Positions 18,899-26,719 of a stretch of DNA of 64,000 bases are shown in pieces (within the stretch, counting starts at the first letter, position 1; every line of letters starts with the position of its first letter). The stretch comes from CALMEC01 sp964628685 (GTDB lineage Bacteria; Actinomycetota; Thermoleophilia; Miltoncostaeales; Miltoncostaeaceae). The notes beneath the pieces are model-generated. The model worked only from the letters and a program-made list of their open reading frames with translations, was not told where the DNA came from and did not search any database. The translations under genes and the position numbers were made by a program. The stretch is taken from positions 248,001-312,000 of the forward strand of contig CAZVNM010000002.1 in NCBI GenBank assembly GCA_964628685.1, given 5' to 3'.

Positions 18899-19257
18899 GC
18901 GACGATGTGACGGTGCGGCTGCTGAGCCTCTCCTGCTACGGATACCACGGGGTCCACGACGAGGAACGCGAGCACGGCCAGCGCTTCGTGGTCGACGTCG
19001 AGATCACCCTCAGCGCGGTGCAGGCGGGGGAGACCGACGCCCTGGACGACACGATCGACTACGGGAAGATCGCCGAGATCGTGACCGACGTCATCCAGGG
19101 CCCCTCGGTGTTCCTCCTCGAGCGTCTGGGGGCCATGATCGCCGACCGCATCCTGGAGGATCAGCGGGTGACGAACGTCGCGGTGACGCTGCTGAAGCCG
19201 GACCTCGAGATGGAGGGCAGCGCCAAGGCCGCCGTGACGCTGCGTCGTTCGCGCTGA
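18895..19257 (+). CDS. folB: Dihydroneopterin aldolase
   Basis: Retro-aldol cleavage of dihydroneopterin to 6-hydroxymethyl-dihydropterin, the substrate of folK. The 120-residue tunnelling fold begins with SCYGYHGVHDEEREHGQRF, with the conserved Glu and GxHGV motif, then TIDYGKIAEIV and LLERLGAMIADRIL. Its ATG overlaps the folP stop (ATGA). Confidence 0.94.
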   Translation: MSDDVTVRLLSLSCYGYHGVHDEEREHGQRFVVDVEITLSAVQAGETDALDDTIDYGKIAEIVTDVIQGPSVFLLERLGAMIADRILEDQRVTNVAVTLLKPDLEMEGSAKAAVTLRRSR

Positions 19258-19751
19258 TCGCCTGGCTGGGACTGGGCGCCAACCTCACCGACCCGGTCGG
19301 CCGGTTGCGCGCCGCCCTTGACGGGCTCGAGGCCGCGGGCGTGGTGGTGGAGGCCGTGAGCCCCGTCTACGTCACCGCGCCACGTGACGTGCTCGATCAA
19401 CCCGAGTTCCACAACGCGGCCTGCCGCGTGCGCCACGACGGCGCACCCGACGGGCTCCTGCGGATCGTGAAGGAGGTCGAACGCCGCGTGGGACGCACCC
19501 CGGGCAGGCGGCGCGGCCCGCGCGTCGTCGACATCGACATCCTCCTGACCGACGCCGGCCCCTGGCATGACGCGTCGCTCAGCGTCCCGCACGAGCGTCT
19601 GCACGAGCGGCGCTTCGCCCTCGTGCTGCTGCTCGACCTCGACCCCGGGCTCGCGCTGCCCGACGGGCGCACCGTCGCCGACCTGGAGCGGGCGCTGCGC
19701 GACGATCCCGGCCAGCGGGTCGTGCCGCTGCCGGACGTGACCCTGCGCTGA
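19254..19751 (+). CDS. folK: HPPK: 6-hydroxymethyl-dihydropterin pyrophosphokinase
   Basis: Transfers pyrophosphate from ATP to the pterin alcohol ahead of folP. LGLGANL near the N-terminus equals the family ALGSNL; SPVYVTAP, QPEFHNAACRV, and the Mg-binding RRRGPRVVDIDIL (two Asp in DIDI) are clear, as is VPHERLHERRFAL. 165 residues. No ATG/GTG/TTG precedes the first conserved strand; CTG at 19254 overlaps the folB stop as CTGA and gives LIAWLGLGANL, which matches family starts. Confidence 0.9.
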   Translation: MIAWLGLGANLTDPVGRLRAALDGLEAAGVVVEAVSPVYVTAPRDVLDQPEFHNAACRVRHDGAPDGLLRIVKEVERRVGRTPGRRRGPRVVDIDILLTDAGPWHDASLSVPHERLHERRFALVLLLDLDPGLALPDGRTVADLERALRDDPGQRVVPLPDVTLR

Positions 19752-19783
19752 CGCCGACGGCCGCATCCGCTGGACGGGTGGTC

Positions 19784-19789
19784 TACGAT
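19784..19789 (+). promoter_or_regulatory. -10 box for the DtxR-family gene (leaderless type)
   Basis: TACGAT followed by six bases and the ATG at 19796. Confidence 0.5.
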
Positions 19790-19795
19790 GGCCCG

Positions 19796-20476
19796 ATGGG
19801 CCGGTCGCATTCGTACGACGAGTACCTCGAGACGATCTATTTCCTGTCCTTCCCCGTGGGCGAGTACGGCCCGGTGGTGCGTGATTCGCCGGTCCTGGCC
19901 GCACGGGTCGCCGAGCTCCTCGAGGTCGCACCGCCCACCGTCACCGAGATGCTGAAGCGCCTCGAGGCCGACGGGCTCATCGAGCGCGGCCCGCGGAGGG
20001 CGGCGGTCCTCACCGAACGCGGTCGTCGCGAGGCCGAGCGGGTGGTGCGCCGGCACCGGATCATCGAGAACTTCCTCGTGGACTTCATGGGGTACGACCC
20101 CGGCGACTGCCACGAGCAGGCCGAGATCCTGGGCGATGCCTTCACCGACGAGATGATCGACCGCACCGACGCGAAGCTGGGCTCGCCCGCGCGCTGCCCG
20201 CACGGCTGGCCGGTCGATCCGGCGGTCGAGCAGGCAGAGAACCACGAGCTCGCCGCCCTCGTGGACCTGCCGGCGGGTTCGGGCGCCACCATCGTGCGTC
20301 TGGCCGAGCACGATTTGCGCCTCCTGCGGTGGTTCTACGAGGAGGGGCTCGTGCCCGGTGTGACGGTCACCGTCCGCGACGACGGGGATGACGAGCGGTT
20401 CGCCGTGTCGCTGGACGGACACGAGCGCACCATCCCGGTCGCGGCGGCCGAGGGGCTGTTCGTGCGCGCCGCCTGA
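19796..20476 (+). CDS. DtxR/MntR-family metal-dependent repressor
   Basis: 226 residues with the usual three parts: winged helix (LAARVAELLEVAPPTVTEMLKRL), dimerisation/metal domain (RRHRIIENFLVD; CHEQAE at 105-110; CPHGWPV) and an SH3/FeoA-like C-domain. H87, E91 and H106 align with DtxR anchor-site ligands, and E9 and E110 with MntR positions. The ExxEH end of the primary site, however, reads E110-IL-G113-D114, so the Glu-His pair is replaced. Mn or Fe control of transport genes is expected for the family; no transporter lies nearby. ATG at 19796 chosen from the -10 spacing. Confidence 0.87.
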   Translation: MGRSHSYDEYLETIYFLSFPVGEYGPVVRDSPVLAARVAELLEVAPPTVTEMLKRLEADGLIERGPRRAAVLTERGRREAERVVRRHRIIENFLVDFMGYDPGDCHEQAEILGDAFTDEMIDRTDAKLGSPARCPHGWPVDPAVEQAENHELAALVDLPAGSGATIVRLAEHDLRLLRWFYEEGLVPGVTVTVRDDGDDERFAVSLDGHERTIPVAAAEGLFVRAA

Positions 20477-20482
20477 CGACGC

Positions 20483-21310
20483 TCAGGCGGTCGGGGGGAC
20501 CCCGGCGTCGGTGAGCGTGCGGGCGAGCGCCTGATAGAGCGCGCCCATCCGGGGCGTCTCGGGTTCGAGGCCGACGGGAAGGCCGTGATCGCGAAGCGAC
20601 GCGGTGGTGACGGGACCGACCGACGCCATCATCGTGCCGGCCGCCGCGACCTCGTCCAATTCGACCCCGGCGCGTTCTGCGAGGGCGGCGAAGCCGATGA
20701 CGGCGTGGGCGCTCGTGAACGTGACCGCCGCAAGCCCGCCGCGCGCCGCCGCCCGCACGAGCTCGACGCCGGGCAGATCGTCCGGCGGCGCCGCGATGTC
20801 GTAGGGATGGACCTGGACGGTCGTCGCCCCCATCCCGGTGAGGATATGGCCGATCTCGTCGGGGTTCGGCCCGGCCGCCAGCACCAGCGCCCGTGCGCCG
20901 CGCAGCCGCATGTCCTCGAGCAGGGCGACGATCCCGGCGGTCTCCGGCGGATCGGCCACGTGGTCGACGCGCACGCCCAGACGGCGAAGCGCATTTCGGG
21001 CCTTCGCCCCCCGCGCGACGACGGTGGCGTCCGCCAGCCGTTCGGCGAGCCGCGCCTCCAGCCCATGGCGAGCCGCCGCGCCCAGGACGTGCCTGGCGCC
21101 GATGCCGGTCATGAACACCGCGAGGTCGATCGGCCGCGCGACGGCCTCCTCGATGGGTGCCACCAGCCGGGCGTCGTCCACCGGCCGGTCCACGTCGATG
21201 CAGGGGCCCACGACCGGTTCGAGCCCGAGCGACCGGCACAGCGACGCCTGCTCGGGTGCGCGTCGCGCCGCCGTGATGCCCACCTTCGGGCGTGCTCCTG
21301 GATCCGTCAT
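20483..21310 (-). CDS. hemD: Uroporphyrinogen-III synthase-like protein
   Basis: HemD closes and inverts hydroxymethylbilane to uroporphyrinogen III in haem/corrin synthesis. The 275-residue protein has the two-domain Rossmann-like layout of the family: VGITAARRAPEQASL, FMTGIGARHVLGAA, VVARGAKARNALRRLGV, then AAVTFTSAHAVIGF and ASVGPVTTASLRDHGLPVGLEP. The HemD family is poorly conserved, so the enzyme function is inferred from this layout; no other hem gene is adjacent. Convergent with the DtxR-family gene, with only six bases between stops. Confidence 0.8.
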   Translation of the reverse strand: MTDPGARPKVGITAARRAPEQASLCRSLGLEPVVGPCIDVDRPVDDARLVAPIEEAVARPIDLAVFMTGIGARHVLGAAARHGLEARLAERLADATVVARGAKARNALRRLGVRVDHVADPPETAGIVALLEDMRLRGARALVLAAGPNPDEIGHILTGMGATTVQVHPYDIAAPPDDLPGVELVRAAARGGLAAVTFTSAHAVIGFAALAERAGVELDEVAAAGTMMASVGPVTTASLRDHGLPVGLEPETPRMGALYQALARTLTDAGVPPTA

Positions 21311-21317
21311 GCGGGGA

Positions 21318-21323
21318 AGGATG
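21318..21323 (-). promoter_or_regulatory. -10-like box for hemD (leaderless type)
   Basis: CATCCT on the minus strand, seven bases before the ATG at 21310. Confidence 0.35.
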
Positions 21324-21468
21324 TCAGCGATGGACGCGTCCCGGCCGTCCGGACGCCGGCTCCACGGGTGGACGGCATTTCGGCGGCGGGCCGCGACCCT
21401 CCATGTCCACAACGCCCGTCCCATGACCGCCGGACCGCATGTGCGGGTGACACCCGCCGTCCGGCCGC

Positions 21469-21474
21469 TACAAT
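21469..21474 (+). promoter_or_regulatory. -10 box for the DUF2469-coaX-dusB operon
   Basis: TACAAT, about 60 bases before the TTG at 21534. This mRNA has a leader: GAGGAG at 21521-21526 lies seven bases before TTG. Confidence 0.5.
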
Positions 21475-21533
21475 GGTCGCCCGTTCGCGCCCCCAATCCG
21501 GGCAGGGCGCGCGGTGGCCTGAGGAGCACGCCT

Positions 21534-21860
21534 TTGTCGCACGTCGACGAGCTGGACGAGTACGACGCCGACCTCGAGCTTCAGCTGAAGCGCGAATATC
21601 GGGACGTCTATCCGCTGTTTCGGTTCTGCGTGCTCTCACAGGACGCCATCTACCTGTGCAACTCGATCGACCGCTCGGTCGACAACCAGCCGTCCTACCC
21701 GATGTTCCACGTGGTGATGGAGGACGTCTGGGTGTGGGACAAAAACCGCCCCACGCGCATCATCCCGCGGGTTGAGCTGCACACATCGCAGGACATCACG
21801 GTCGAGGTCCTCAGGAACGACGACGTGGAGGTCGGCGAGCCGGGGACCCTGACCACGTGA
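21534..21860 (+). CDS. DUF2469 family protein
   Basis: 108 residues, matching the short conserved actinobacterial family DUF2469 from end to end: DELDEYDADLELQLKREYRD at the N-terminus, then FCVLSQDAIYLCNSID, MEDVWVWDKNRP and a hydrophobic strand before DITVEVL. No biochemical role is established. A strong GAGGAG site decides the TTG start. Its stop overlaps the coaX start (TGATG), so it is the first gene of a coaX-dusB operon. Confidence 0.85.
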   Translation: MSHVDELDEYDADLELQLKREYRDVYPLFRFCVLSQDAIYLCNSIDRSVDNQPSYPMFHVVMEDVWVWDKNRPTRIIPRVELHTSQDITVEVLRNDDVEVGEPGTLTT

Positions 21861-22660
21861 TGCTGCTCGCGGTCGACGTCGGCAACACCCAGACGGTCGC
21901 GGGTGCGTTCCAGAACGGCAAGATGCTGCACCGCTGGCGCATCTCGACGGTGCGCACCGCGACGGTGGACGAGCTGGCGGCCCAGCACGACTCGATGCTG
22001 CATCTGCGCGGTTCGAGCCTGTCGGACGTGGCGAGCCTGGTGGTGTCCTCGGTGGTTCCGTCGCTCACCGCCGGCTATCGGGACCTGGCCCAGCGCTACC
22101 TGGACGAGGACGCACTCATCATCGGGCCGGGCGTGAAGACCGGGATGCCGATCGAGATCGACAATCCGCACGAGGTCGGCGCCGACCGCATCGTCAACGC
22201 TGTCGCCGCGCACCGCAGGTTCGGTGGGCCGTGCATCGTGGTCGACTTCGGGACGGCCACCAACTTCGACTGCGTCTCGGCGGAGGGTCGCTACGTCGGC
22301 GGGGCGATCACCCCCGGCATCGAGATCTCCATGGAGGCGCTCACGGGACGGGCGGCGCGGCTGCTTCGCGTCGAGCTCATCGAGCCGCCCGCCGCCATCG
22401 GCAAGTCGACGGTCACTGCACTGCAGTCGGGGATCCTCTACGGCGCCGTCTCGATGGTGGACGGTCTCACGGCGCGGCTCAAGGCCGAGCTGGGGCAGGA
22501 GAGCGTGGTCATCGCGACCGGCGGCCTGGCCGCGCTCCTCGTCCCGCTTTCGGAGCAGATCGACCATCACGAGCCGACCCTCACGCTGGACGGTCTGCTG
22601 ATGGTCCACGAGCTCAACACCACGTCCGCCCGCCCGCGGCGGGGGTCGGTCGCCCGATGA
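21860..22660 (+). CDS. coaX: Type III pantothenate kinase
   Basis: Phosphorylates pantothenate, the first step of coenzyme A synthesis. The ASKHA-fold motifs are VDVGNTQTVAG at the N-terminus (P-loop-like DxGNT), GADRIVNAVAAH in the middle, and VVDFGTATNFDCVS carrying the catalytic region. 266 residues is normal. The ATG overlaps the previous stop by one base; a GTG three bases earlier is equally possible. In Bacillus coaX follows ftsH; here the folate genes lie between. Confidence 0.93.
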   Translation: MLLAVDVGNTQTVAGAFQNGKMLHRWRISTVRTATVDELAAQHDSMLHLRGSSLSDVASLVVSSVVPSLTAGYRDLAQRYLDEDALIIGPGVKTGMPIEIDNPHEVGADRIVNAVAAHRRFGGPCIVVDFGTATNFDCVSAEGRYVGGAITPGIEISMEALTGRAARLLRVELIEPPAAIGKSTVTALQSGILYGAVSMVDGLTARLKAELGQESVVIATGGLAALLVPLSEQIDHHEPTLTLDGLLMVHELNTTSARPRRGSVAR

Positions 22661-23697
22661 GGAAGCGCATGAACCGCACGTTCCCGGCGCGACACCGGGA
22701 CGAGTCGCTCGATCGCGAGTCCTGGCCGTTGGACGAGCCGTTCGACATCGGTGGGGTCACGATCGCCAACCGCCTCGTGCAGCCGCCGCTCGCCGGCATC
22801 GCCAACTGGGCCTTCCGGGAGCAGTCGCGCCGGTTCGGCGTGGGGCTGGCGGTCTCGGAGATGATCTCCGCCCACGGTGTGGCCCACGACAACGCGCGCA
22901 CGATGACGATGCTCGACACCGACCGCGATCGGGGGCCCGTCGCGATCCAGCTCTTCGGCGCCGAACCCGCCCTCATGGCCGACGCCGCCCGTGTCGCGGC
23001 CGACCGCGGGGCGGATGTGATCGACATCAACATGGGCTGCCCGGTCCGGAAGGTCCTGAAGACCGGTGCCGGGGCCGCGCTCCTCACCGATCCCGACGCC
23101 GGCGCGCGGGTGGTGGAGGCCATGGTCGCCGCGGTCGACGTGCCGGTCACCGTCAAGATGCGCCGCGGGGTGACACCGTCGAACGCCGACCCGGTGGGCG
23201 CGGCGCGGCGGTTCGTCGCGGCGGGTGCGGCGGCGATCACGTTCCACCCGCGGACCGCCCACGAGGAGTACGAGGGCCGTGCCGACCACGTCCACACGGC
23301 GGAGGTGGCCGCCGCCGTCGACGTGCCCGTCATCGCGAGCGGTGACATCGACACCCCCGGTGAGGCCGCCCGCGTGATGCGCGAGACGGGGGCGACGGCG
23401 ATCGCCATCGGCCGTCCGGCGTTCGGCAATCCGTGGCTCTTTCGCGACGTGCTGGACGCGTCGGCCGCACGGGTGCGCCCGCTGCCCGAGGTGGTGGAGG
23501 AGGTCCGGCGCTTCGCCGAGGATGTCCGTGACGTACTCGGAGCGACCCGCGGGTGCGCATACATGCGAAAGTTCTATCCCTGGTACCTGGCCGGACACGA
23601 TGTACCGGTCGCGGAACGGCAGGAGCTCCTGCTGGCTCCCTCGCTCGACGACGCGCTTCTGCTCTTGACGCGGATCGTCGAGCGCTCTGCGGGTTGA
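22657..23697 (+). CDS. dusB: tRNA-dihydrouridine synthase
   Basis: FMN/NADPH enzyme that reduces specific uridines in tRNA D-loops. Family features in the 346 residues: VQPPLAGIANWAFR near the N-terminus, QLFGAEP, DINMGCPVRKV with the catalytic cysteine, VKMRRG, FHPRTAHEEYEG and ASGDIDTPGEAARVM for FMN phosphate binding. The C-terminal helical part includes MRKFYPWYL. The ATG overlaps the coaX stop (ATGA). Assigned to the DusB-type branch by resemblance to the Gram-positive enzyme next to lysS. Confidence 0.93.
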   Translation: MRKRMNRTFPARHRDESLDRESWPLDEPFDIGGVTIANRLVQPPLAGIANWAFREQSRRFGVGLAVSEMISAHGVAHDNARTMTMLDTDRDRGPVAIQLFGAEPALMADAARVAADRGADVIDINMGCPVRKVLKTGAGAALLTDPDAGARVVEAMVAAVDVPVTVKMRRGVTPSNADPVGAARRFVAAGAAAITFHPRTAHEEYEGRADHVHTAEVAAAVDVPVIASGDIDTPGEAARVMRETGATAIAIGRPAFGNPWLFRDVLDASAARVRPLPEVVEEVRRFAEDVRDVLGATRGCAYMRKFYPWYLAGHDVPVAERQELLLAPSLDDALLLLTRIVERSAG

Positions 23698-23723
23698 AAG
23701 CACACTACGAGTTGGATTACGGT
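23694..23723 (+). promoter_or_regulatory. greA promoter
   Basis: TTGAAA (23694-23699), an 18-base spacer and TACGGT (23718-23723). It overlaps the dusB stop region; GAAAGG at 23755-23760 serves as ribosome site for the ATG at 23766. Confidence 0.5.
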
Positions 23724-23765
23724 ACGTCGCCATTCCGGCGTGACACCGAATCTTGAAAGGCGGAC

Positions 23766-24248
23766 ATGGAGCGCGAAGTCGTCCTGACCGAAGAGGGCTA
23801 CCACAAGCTCAAGGAGGAGATCGACTACCTCTCGAACGTGAAGCGTCGCGAGGTGGCCGACCGCATCAAGGAAGCCCGTGAATTCGGTGACATCTCCGAG
23901 AACTCGGAGTACGACGACGCCAAGAACGAGCAGGCACAGCTCGAGGCGCGCATCCTCGGGTTGGAGCAGCAGCTGCGCAACGCCCGGGTGGTGGACGCCG
24001 AGACCGTGTCCACCGAGACCGTCTCCATCGGCGCCCGCGTCACGCTCAAGGACCTGGCCAGCAAGAAGAACACCGAGTACAGCCTGGTCGGCTCGGCCGA
24101 GGCCAACCCGCGTGAGCACAAGCTCTCGTCGGAGAGCCCCCTCGGCAAGGCCATCATCGGTCGCAAGAAGGGCGAGAAGATCACGGTCGCCACACCGCGC
24201 GGTGCGATGGAGTACCAGGTGATGAAGATCCAGACGGGCGGTTCGTAG
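23766..24248 (+). CDS. greA: Transcription elongation factor GreA
   Basis: Rescues backtracked RNA polymerase by stimulating transcript cleavage through the secondary channel. The N-terminal coiled coil carries the acidic tip signature REFGDISENSEYDDAKNEQA (residues about 38-57), and the C-terminal FKBP-like domain has SSESPLGKAIIGRKKGE. 160 residues. AAAGG precedes the ATG. It is placed between dusB and the lysyl-tRNA synthetase. Confidence 0.96.
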   Translation: MEREVVLTEEGYHKLKEEIDYLSNVKRREVADRIKEAREFGDISENSEYDDAKNEQAQLEARILGLEQQLRNARVVDAETVSTETVSIGARVTLKDLASKKNTEYSLVGSAEANPREHKLSSESPLGKAIIGRKKGEKITVATPRGAMEYQVMKIQTGGS

Positions 24249-24282
24249 GAACACACCACCTGCAGGGCACGAGGTGATCAGA

Positions 24283-25941
24283 TTGAGCGTCGACGCCGAA
24301 CTGCGCGAGCTGGCGGGGGTCAGCCGCGCCTGGCCATTCGAGGAGGCCCGCAGACTGTTGGGGCGGGTGGAGGCCGGTCATGTCCGGGGAGACTCGGTGC
24401 TGTTCGAGACCGGGTACGGCCCCAGCGGCCTGCCGCACATCGGCACGTTCCAGGAGGTGGCGCGCACCACGATGGTGCGGCGTGCGTTCGAGACCCTGTC
24501 CGACATGCCGACGCGCCTGGTGGCGTTCTCCGACGACATGGACGGCCTGCGCAAGGTGCCCGACAACGTGCCCAACCAGGAGCTCCTGGCGGCCAACCTG
24601 GGCCGGCCGCTCACACGGGTGCCCGACCCGTGGGGCTGTCACGAGAGCTTCGCCCACCACAACAACGCCAAGCTGCGCGAGTTCCTCGACCACTACGGCT
24701 TCGCGTACGAGTTCGCCTCCTCCACCGAGTACTACACGTCGGGTCGCTTCGACGGGGCCCTTCTGCGCATGCTCGAGTGCTTCGACGAGGTGATGGGGGT
24801 CATGCTCCCGTCACTGCGCGAGGAGCGGGCGGCCACCTACTCGCCGTTCCTGCCGATCCACCCCGAGACCGGCATCGTGATGCAGGTGCCGATCGACGAG
24901 GTGCGGCGCGACGCCGGCACCCTGGTGTGGACCGACCCCGACTCCGGTGAGCGGATCGAGACGCCGGTGACCGGTGGCCACTGCAAGCTCCAGTGGAAGC
25001 CGGACTGGGCAATGCGCTGGTATGCGCTCTCGGTGGATTACGAGATGTCGGGCAAGGACCTGATCGACTCGGTGCGCCTCGCGACCCAGATCGTCCAGAT
25101 CCTGGGCGGCACCCCGCCCGAGACGTTCATCTTCGAGCTCTTCCTGGACGAGCAGGGCCAGAAGATCTCCAAGTCGCGTGGCAACGGCCTGTCGATCGAC
25201 GAGTGGCTCACCTACGCGAGCCCGGAGAGCCTTGCGCTCTTCCTCTACAACAAGCCGCGTGAGGCCAAGCGCCTGTACTTCGACGTCATCCCCCGTCAGG
25301 TCGACGAATACCTGGCGCACCTGGAGGGGTACGTGCGGCAGGACGCGACGCGGCGGCTGTCCAACCCCGTGTGGCACATCCACGCCGGCGACCCGCCGGC
25401 GCCCGAGCCGCTGGGCGGTGGTGGGCGCACCCCGGTCACGTTCGCGCTGCTCCTGAACCTCGTGTCGGTGGCCAACACCGATGAGCACGAGAAGCTGTGG
25501 ACCTTCCTGCGCCGCTATGCACCGGGTGTGTCGCCCGAGACGCACCCGCGCCTCGACGCGCTCGTGGGGTACGCGCTGCGCTACTACCGGGACTTCGTGC
25601 GGCCGACCCGCGCACCCCGTGCACCCGACGACGTGGAGCGCGAGGCGCTCGGCGCGCTGGACGCGACGCTCGCCGCGCTGCCGGCCGACGCCACCGGCGA
25701 CGACATCCAGACCGCCGTCTACGACGTGGGACGCTCGGTGGAGCGATACCAGGACCCGAACGCCAAGGGTGCGACCCCCGAACGTCCGGGTGTGGCGCTC
25801 GCGTGGTTCAACATGCTCTACCAGGTGCTCCTGGGTGCCGAGCGCGGTCCCCGCTTCGGGCCGTTCATCGCGCTCTACGGCATTGACGAGACGCGCGAGC
25901 TCATCCGCCGTGCGCTGGACGGCGAGCTGGTGGCGGCATGA
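24283..25941 (+). CDS. lysK: Class I (archaeal-type) lysyl-tRNA synthetase
   Basis: Charges tRNA-Lys. This is the class I enzyme, not the usual class II LysS: the nucleotide-binding GPSGLPHIG (HIGH motif, about 46-54) and KISKSRGNG (KMSKS, about 294-302) are those of a Rossmann-fold synthetase, and VAFSDDMDGLRKVP and ETPVTGGHCKLQWKPDWAMRW-type segments are LysRS-I specific. TTG at 24283 is chosen because GAGGTGATC, an extended Shine-Dalgarno match, ends just before it; the GTG inside that site (24274) is then unlikely. 552 residues. The stop overlaps the next gene (ATGA). Confidence 0.93.
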   Translation: MSVDAELRELAGVSRAWPFEEARRLLGRVEAGHVRGDSVLFETGYGPSGLPHIGTFQEVARTTMVRRAFETLSDMPTRLVAFSDDMDGLRKVPDNVPNQELLAANLGRPLTRVPDPWGCHESFAHHNNAKLREFLDHYGFAYEFASSTEYYTSGRFDGALLRMLECFDEVMGVMLPSLREERAATYSPFLPIHPETGIVMQVPIDEVRRDAGTLVWTDPDSGERIETPVTGGHCKLQWKPDWAMRWYALSVDYEMSGKDLIDSVRLATQIVQILGGTPPETFIFELFLDEQGQKISKSRGNGLSIDEWLTYASPESLALFLYNKPREAKRLYFDVIPRQVDEYLAHLEGYVRQDATRRLSNPVWHIHAGDPPAPEPLGGGGRTPVTFALLLNLVSVANTDEHEKLWTFLRRYAPGVSPETHPRLDALVGYALRYYRDFVRPTRAPRAPDDVEREALGALDATLAALPADATGDDIQTAVYDVGRSVERYQDPNAKGATPERPGVALAWFNMLYQVLLGAERGPRFGPFIALYGIDETRELIRRALDGELVAA

Positions 25942-26627
25942 GCGGCTTCGTCCTGGTGCACGGTGCGTCGTCCACCGGCTGGTACTGGCATCTGGTGGCC
26001 GAGCGGCTGCGCGCGGCCGGCCATGATGTGGCGACCCCGGATCTGCCGGCCGCCGACGAATCGGCGGGGCTCGAGGAGTACGCCGACGTGATCGCCGCGG
26101 CGGTCGACGAGGTGGGGCGCCCGGTCAGCGTGGTCGCCCAGTCGATGGCGGGGCTCAGCGTGCCCCTCGTCGCGTCGCGTCGTCAGATCGACGAGATCGT
26201 TCTCGTCTGCGCCATGATCCCGGCGGCCGGGGAGTCCGGCCACGACTGGTGGTTCGCCACCGACCAGATGGACGCGCAGCGCCTGGCCGCCATCATGGCC
26301 GCGCGCGACCCGGACGCCGACTTCGATCCGGCAGAGCTCTTCATGCACGACGTGCCGCACGACCTGGCGATCGCGCAGGGCAAGAACATGGTCAATCAGG
26401 CGGTGCGGCCCTTCGACGACGTCTGGCCGCTCGACGCATGGCCCGACGTCCCCACCCGTGTGCTCGCGTGCGAGGACGATCGTCTGTTCCCGCTCTTCTT
26501 CATGCAGCGCATCAGCCGGGAGCGGTTGGGCATCGAGCCCGACGTGATCCCGGGCGGCCACCTGCCGGCGCTCCACAGTCCGGATCGTCTGGCCGAGTAC
26601 CTGATGGCGGGGGCGGACCGCTCGTAG
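25938..26627 (+). CDS. Alpha/beta hydrolase
   Basis: 229 residues. HGASSTGWYW supplies the oxyanion hole, QSMAG the nucleophile Ser at about 68, and GGHLPALHSPDRLAEYL the catalytic His; the acidic member is probably in ACEDDRLFP. The pattern (small cap, HG..ST..W at the N-terminus) resembles the salicylate esterase/hydroxynitrile-lyase-like and related hydrolases of actinobacteria. Substrate unknown. ATG overlaps the lysK stop. Confidence 0.85.
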   Translation: MSGFVLVHGASSTGWYWHLVAERLRAAGHDVATPDLPAADESAGLEEYADVIAAAVDEVGRPVSVVAQSMAGLSVPLVASRRQIDEIVLVCAMIPAAGESGHDWWFATDQMDAQRLAAIMAARDPDADFDPAELFMHDVPHDLAIAQGKNMVNQAVRPFDDVWPLDAWPDVPTRVLACEDDRLFPLFFMQRISRERLGIEPDVIPGGHLPALHSPDRLAEYLMAGADRS

Positions 26628-26719
26628 GACCGAGGCTCCCGCGACGCGGCCGCGTCCTTCGGGAGGGACATCGGAGGCGGACCACCACGGCCGCGATGGC
26701 CGGGGCCGGGTGTCCCACC

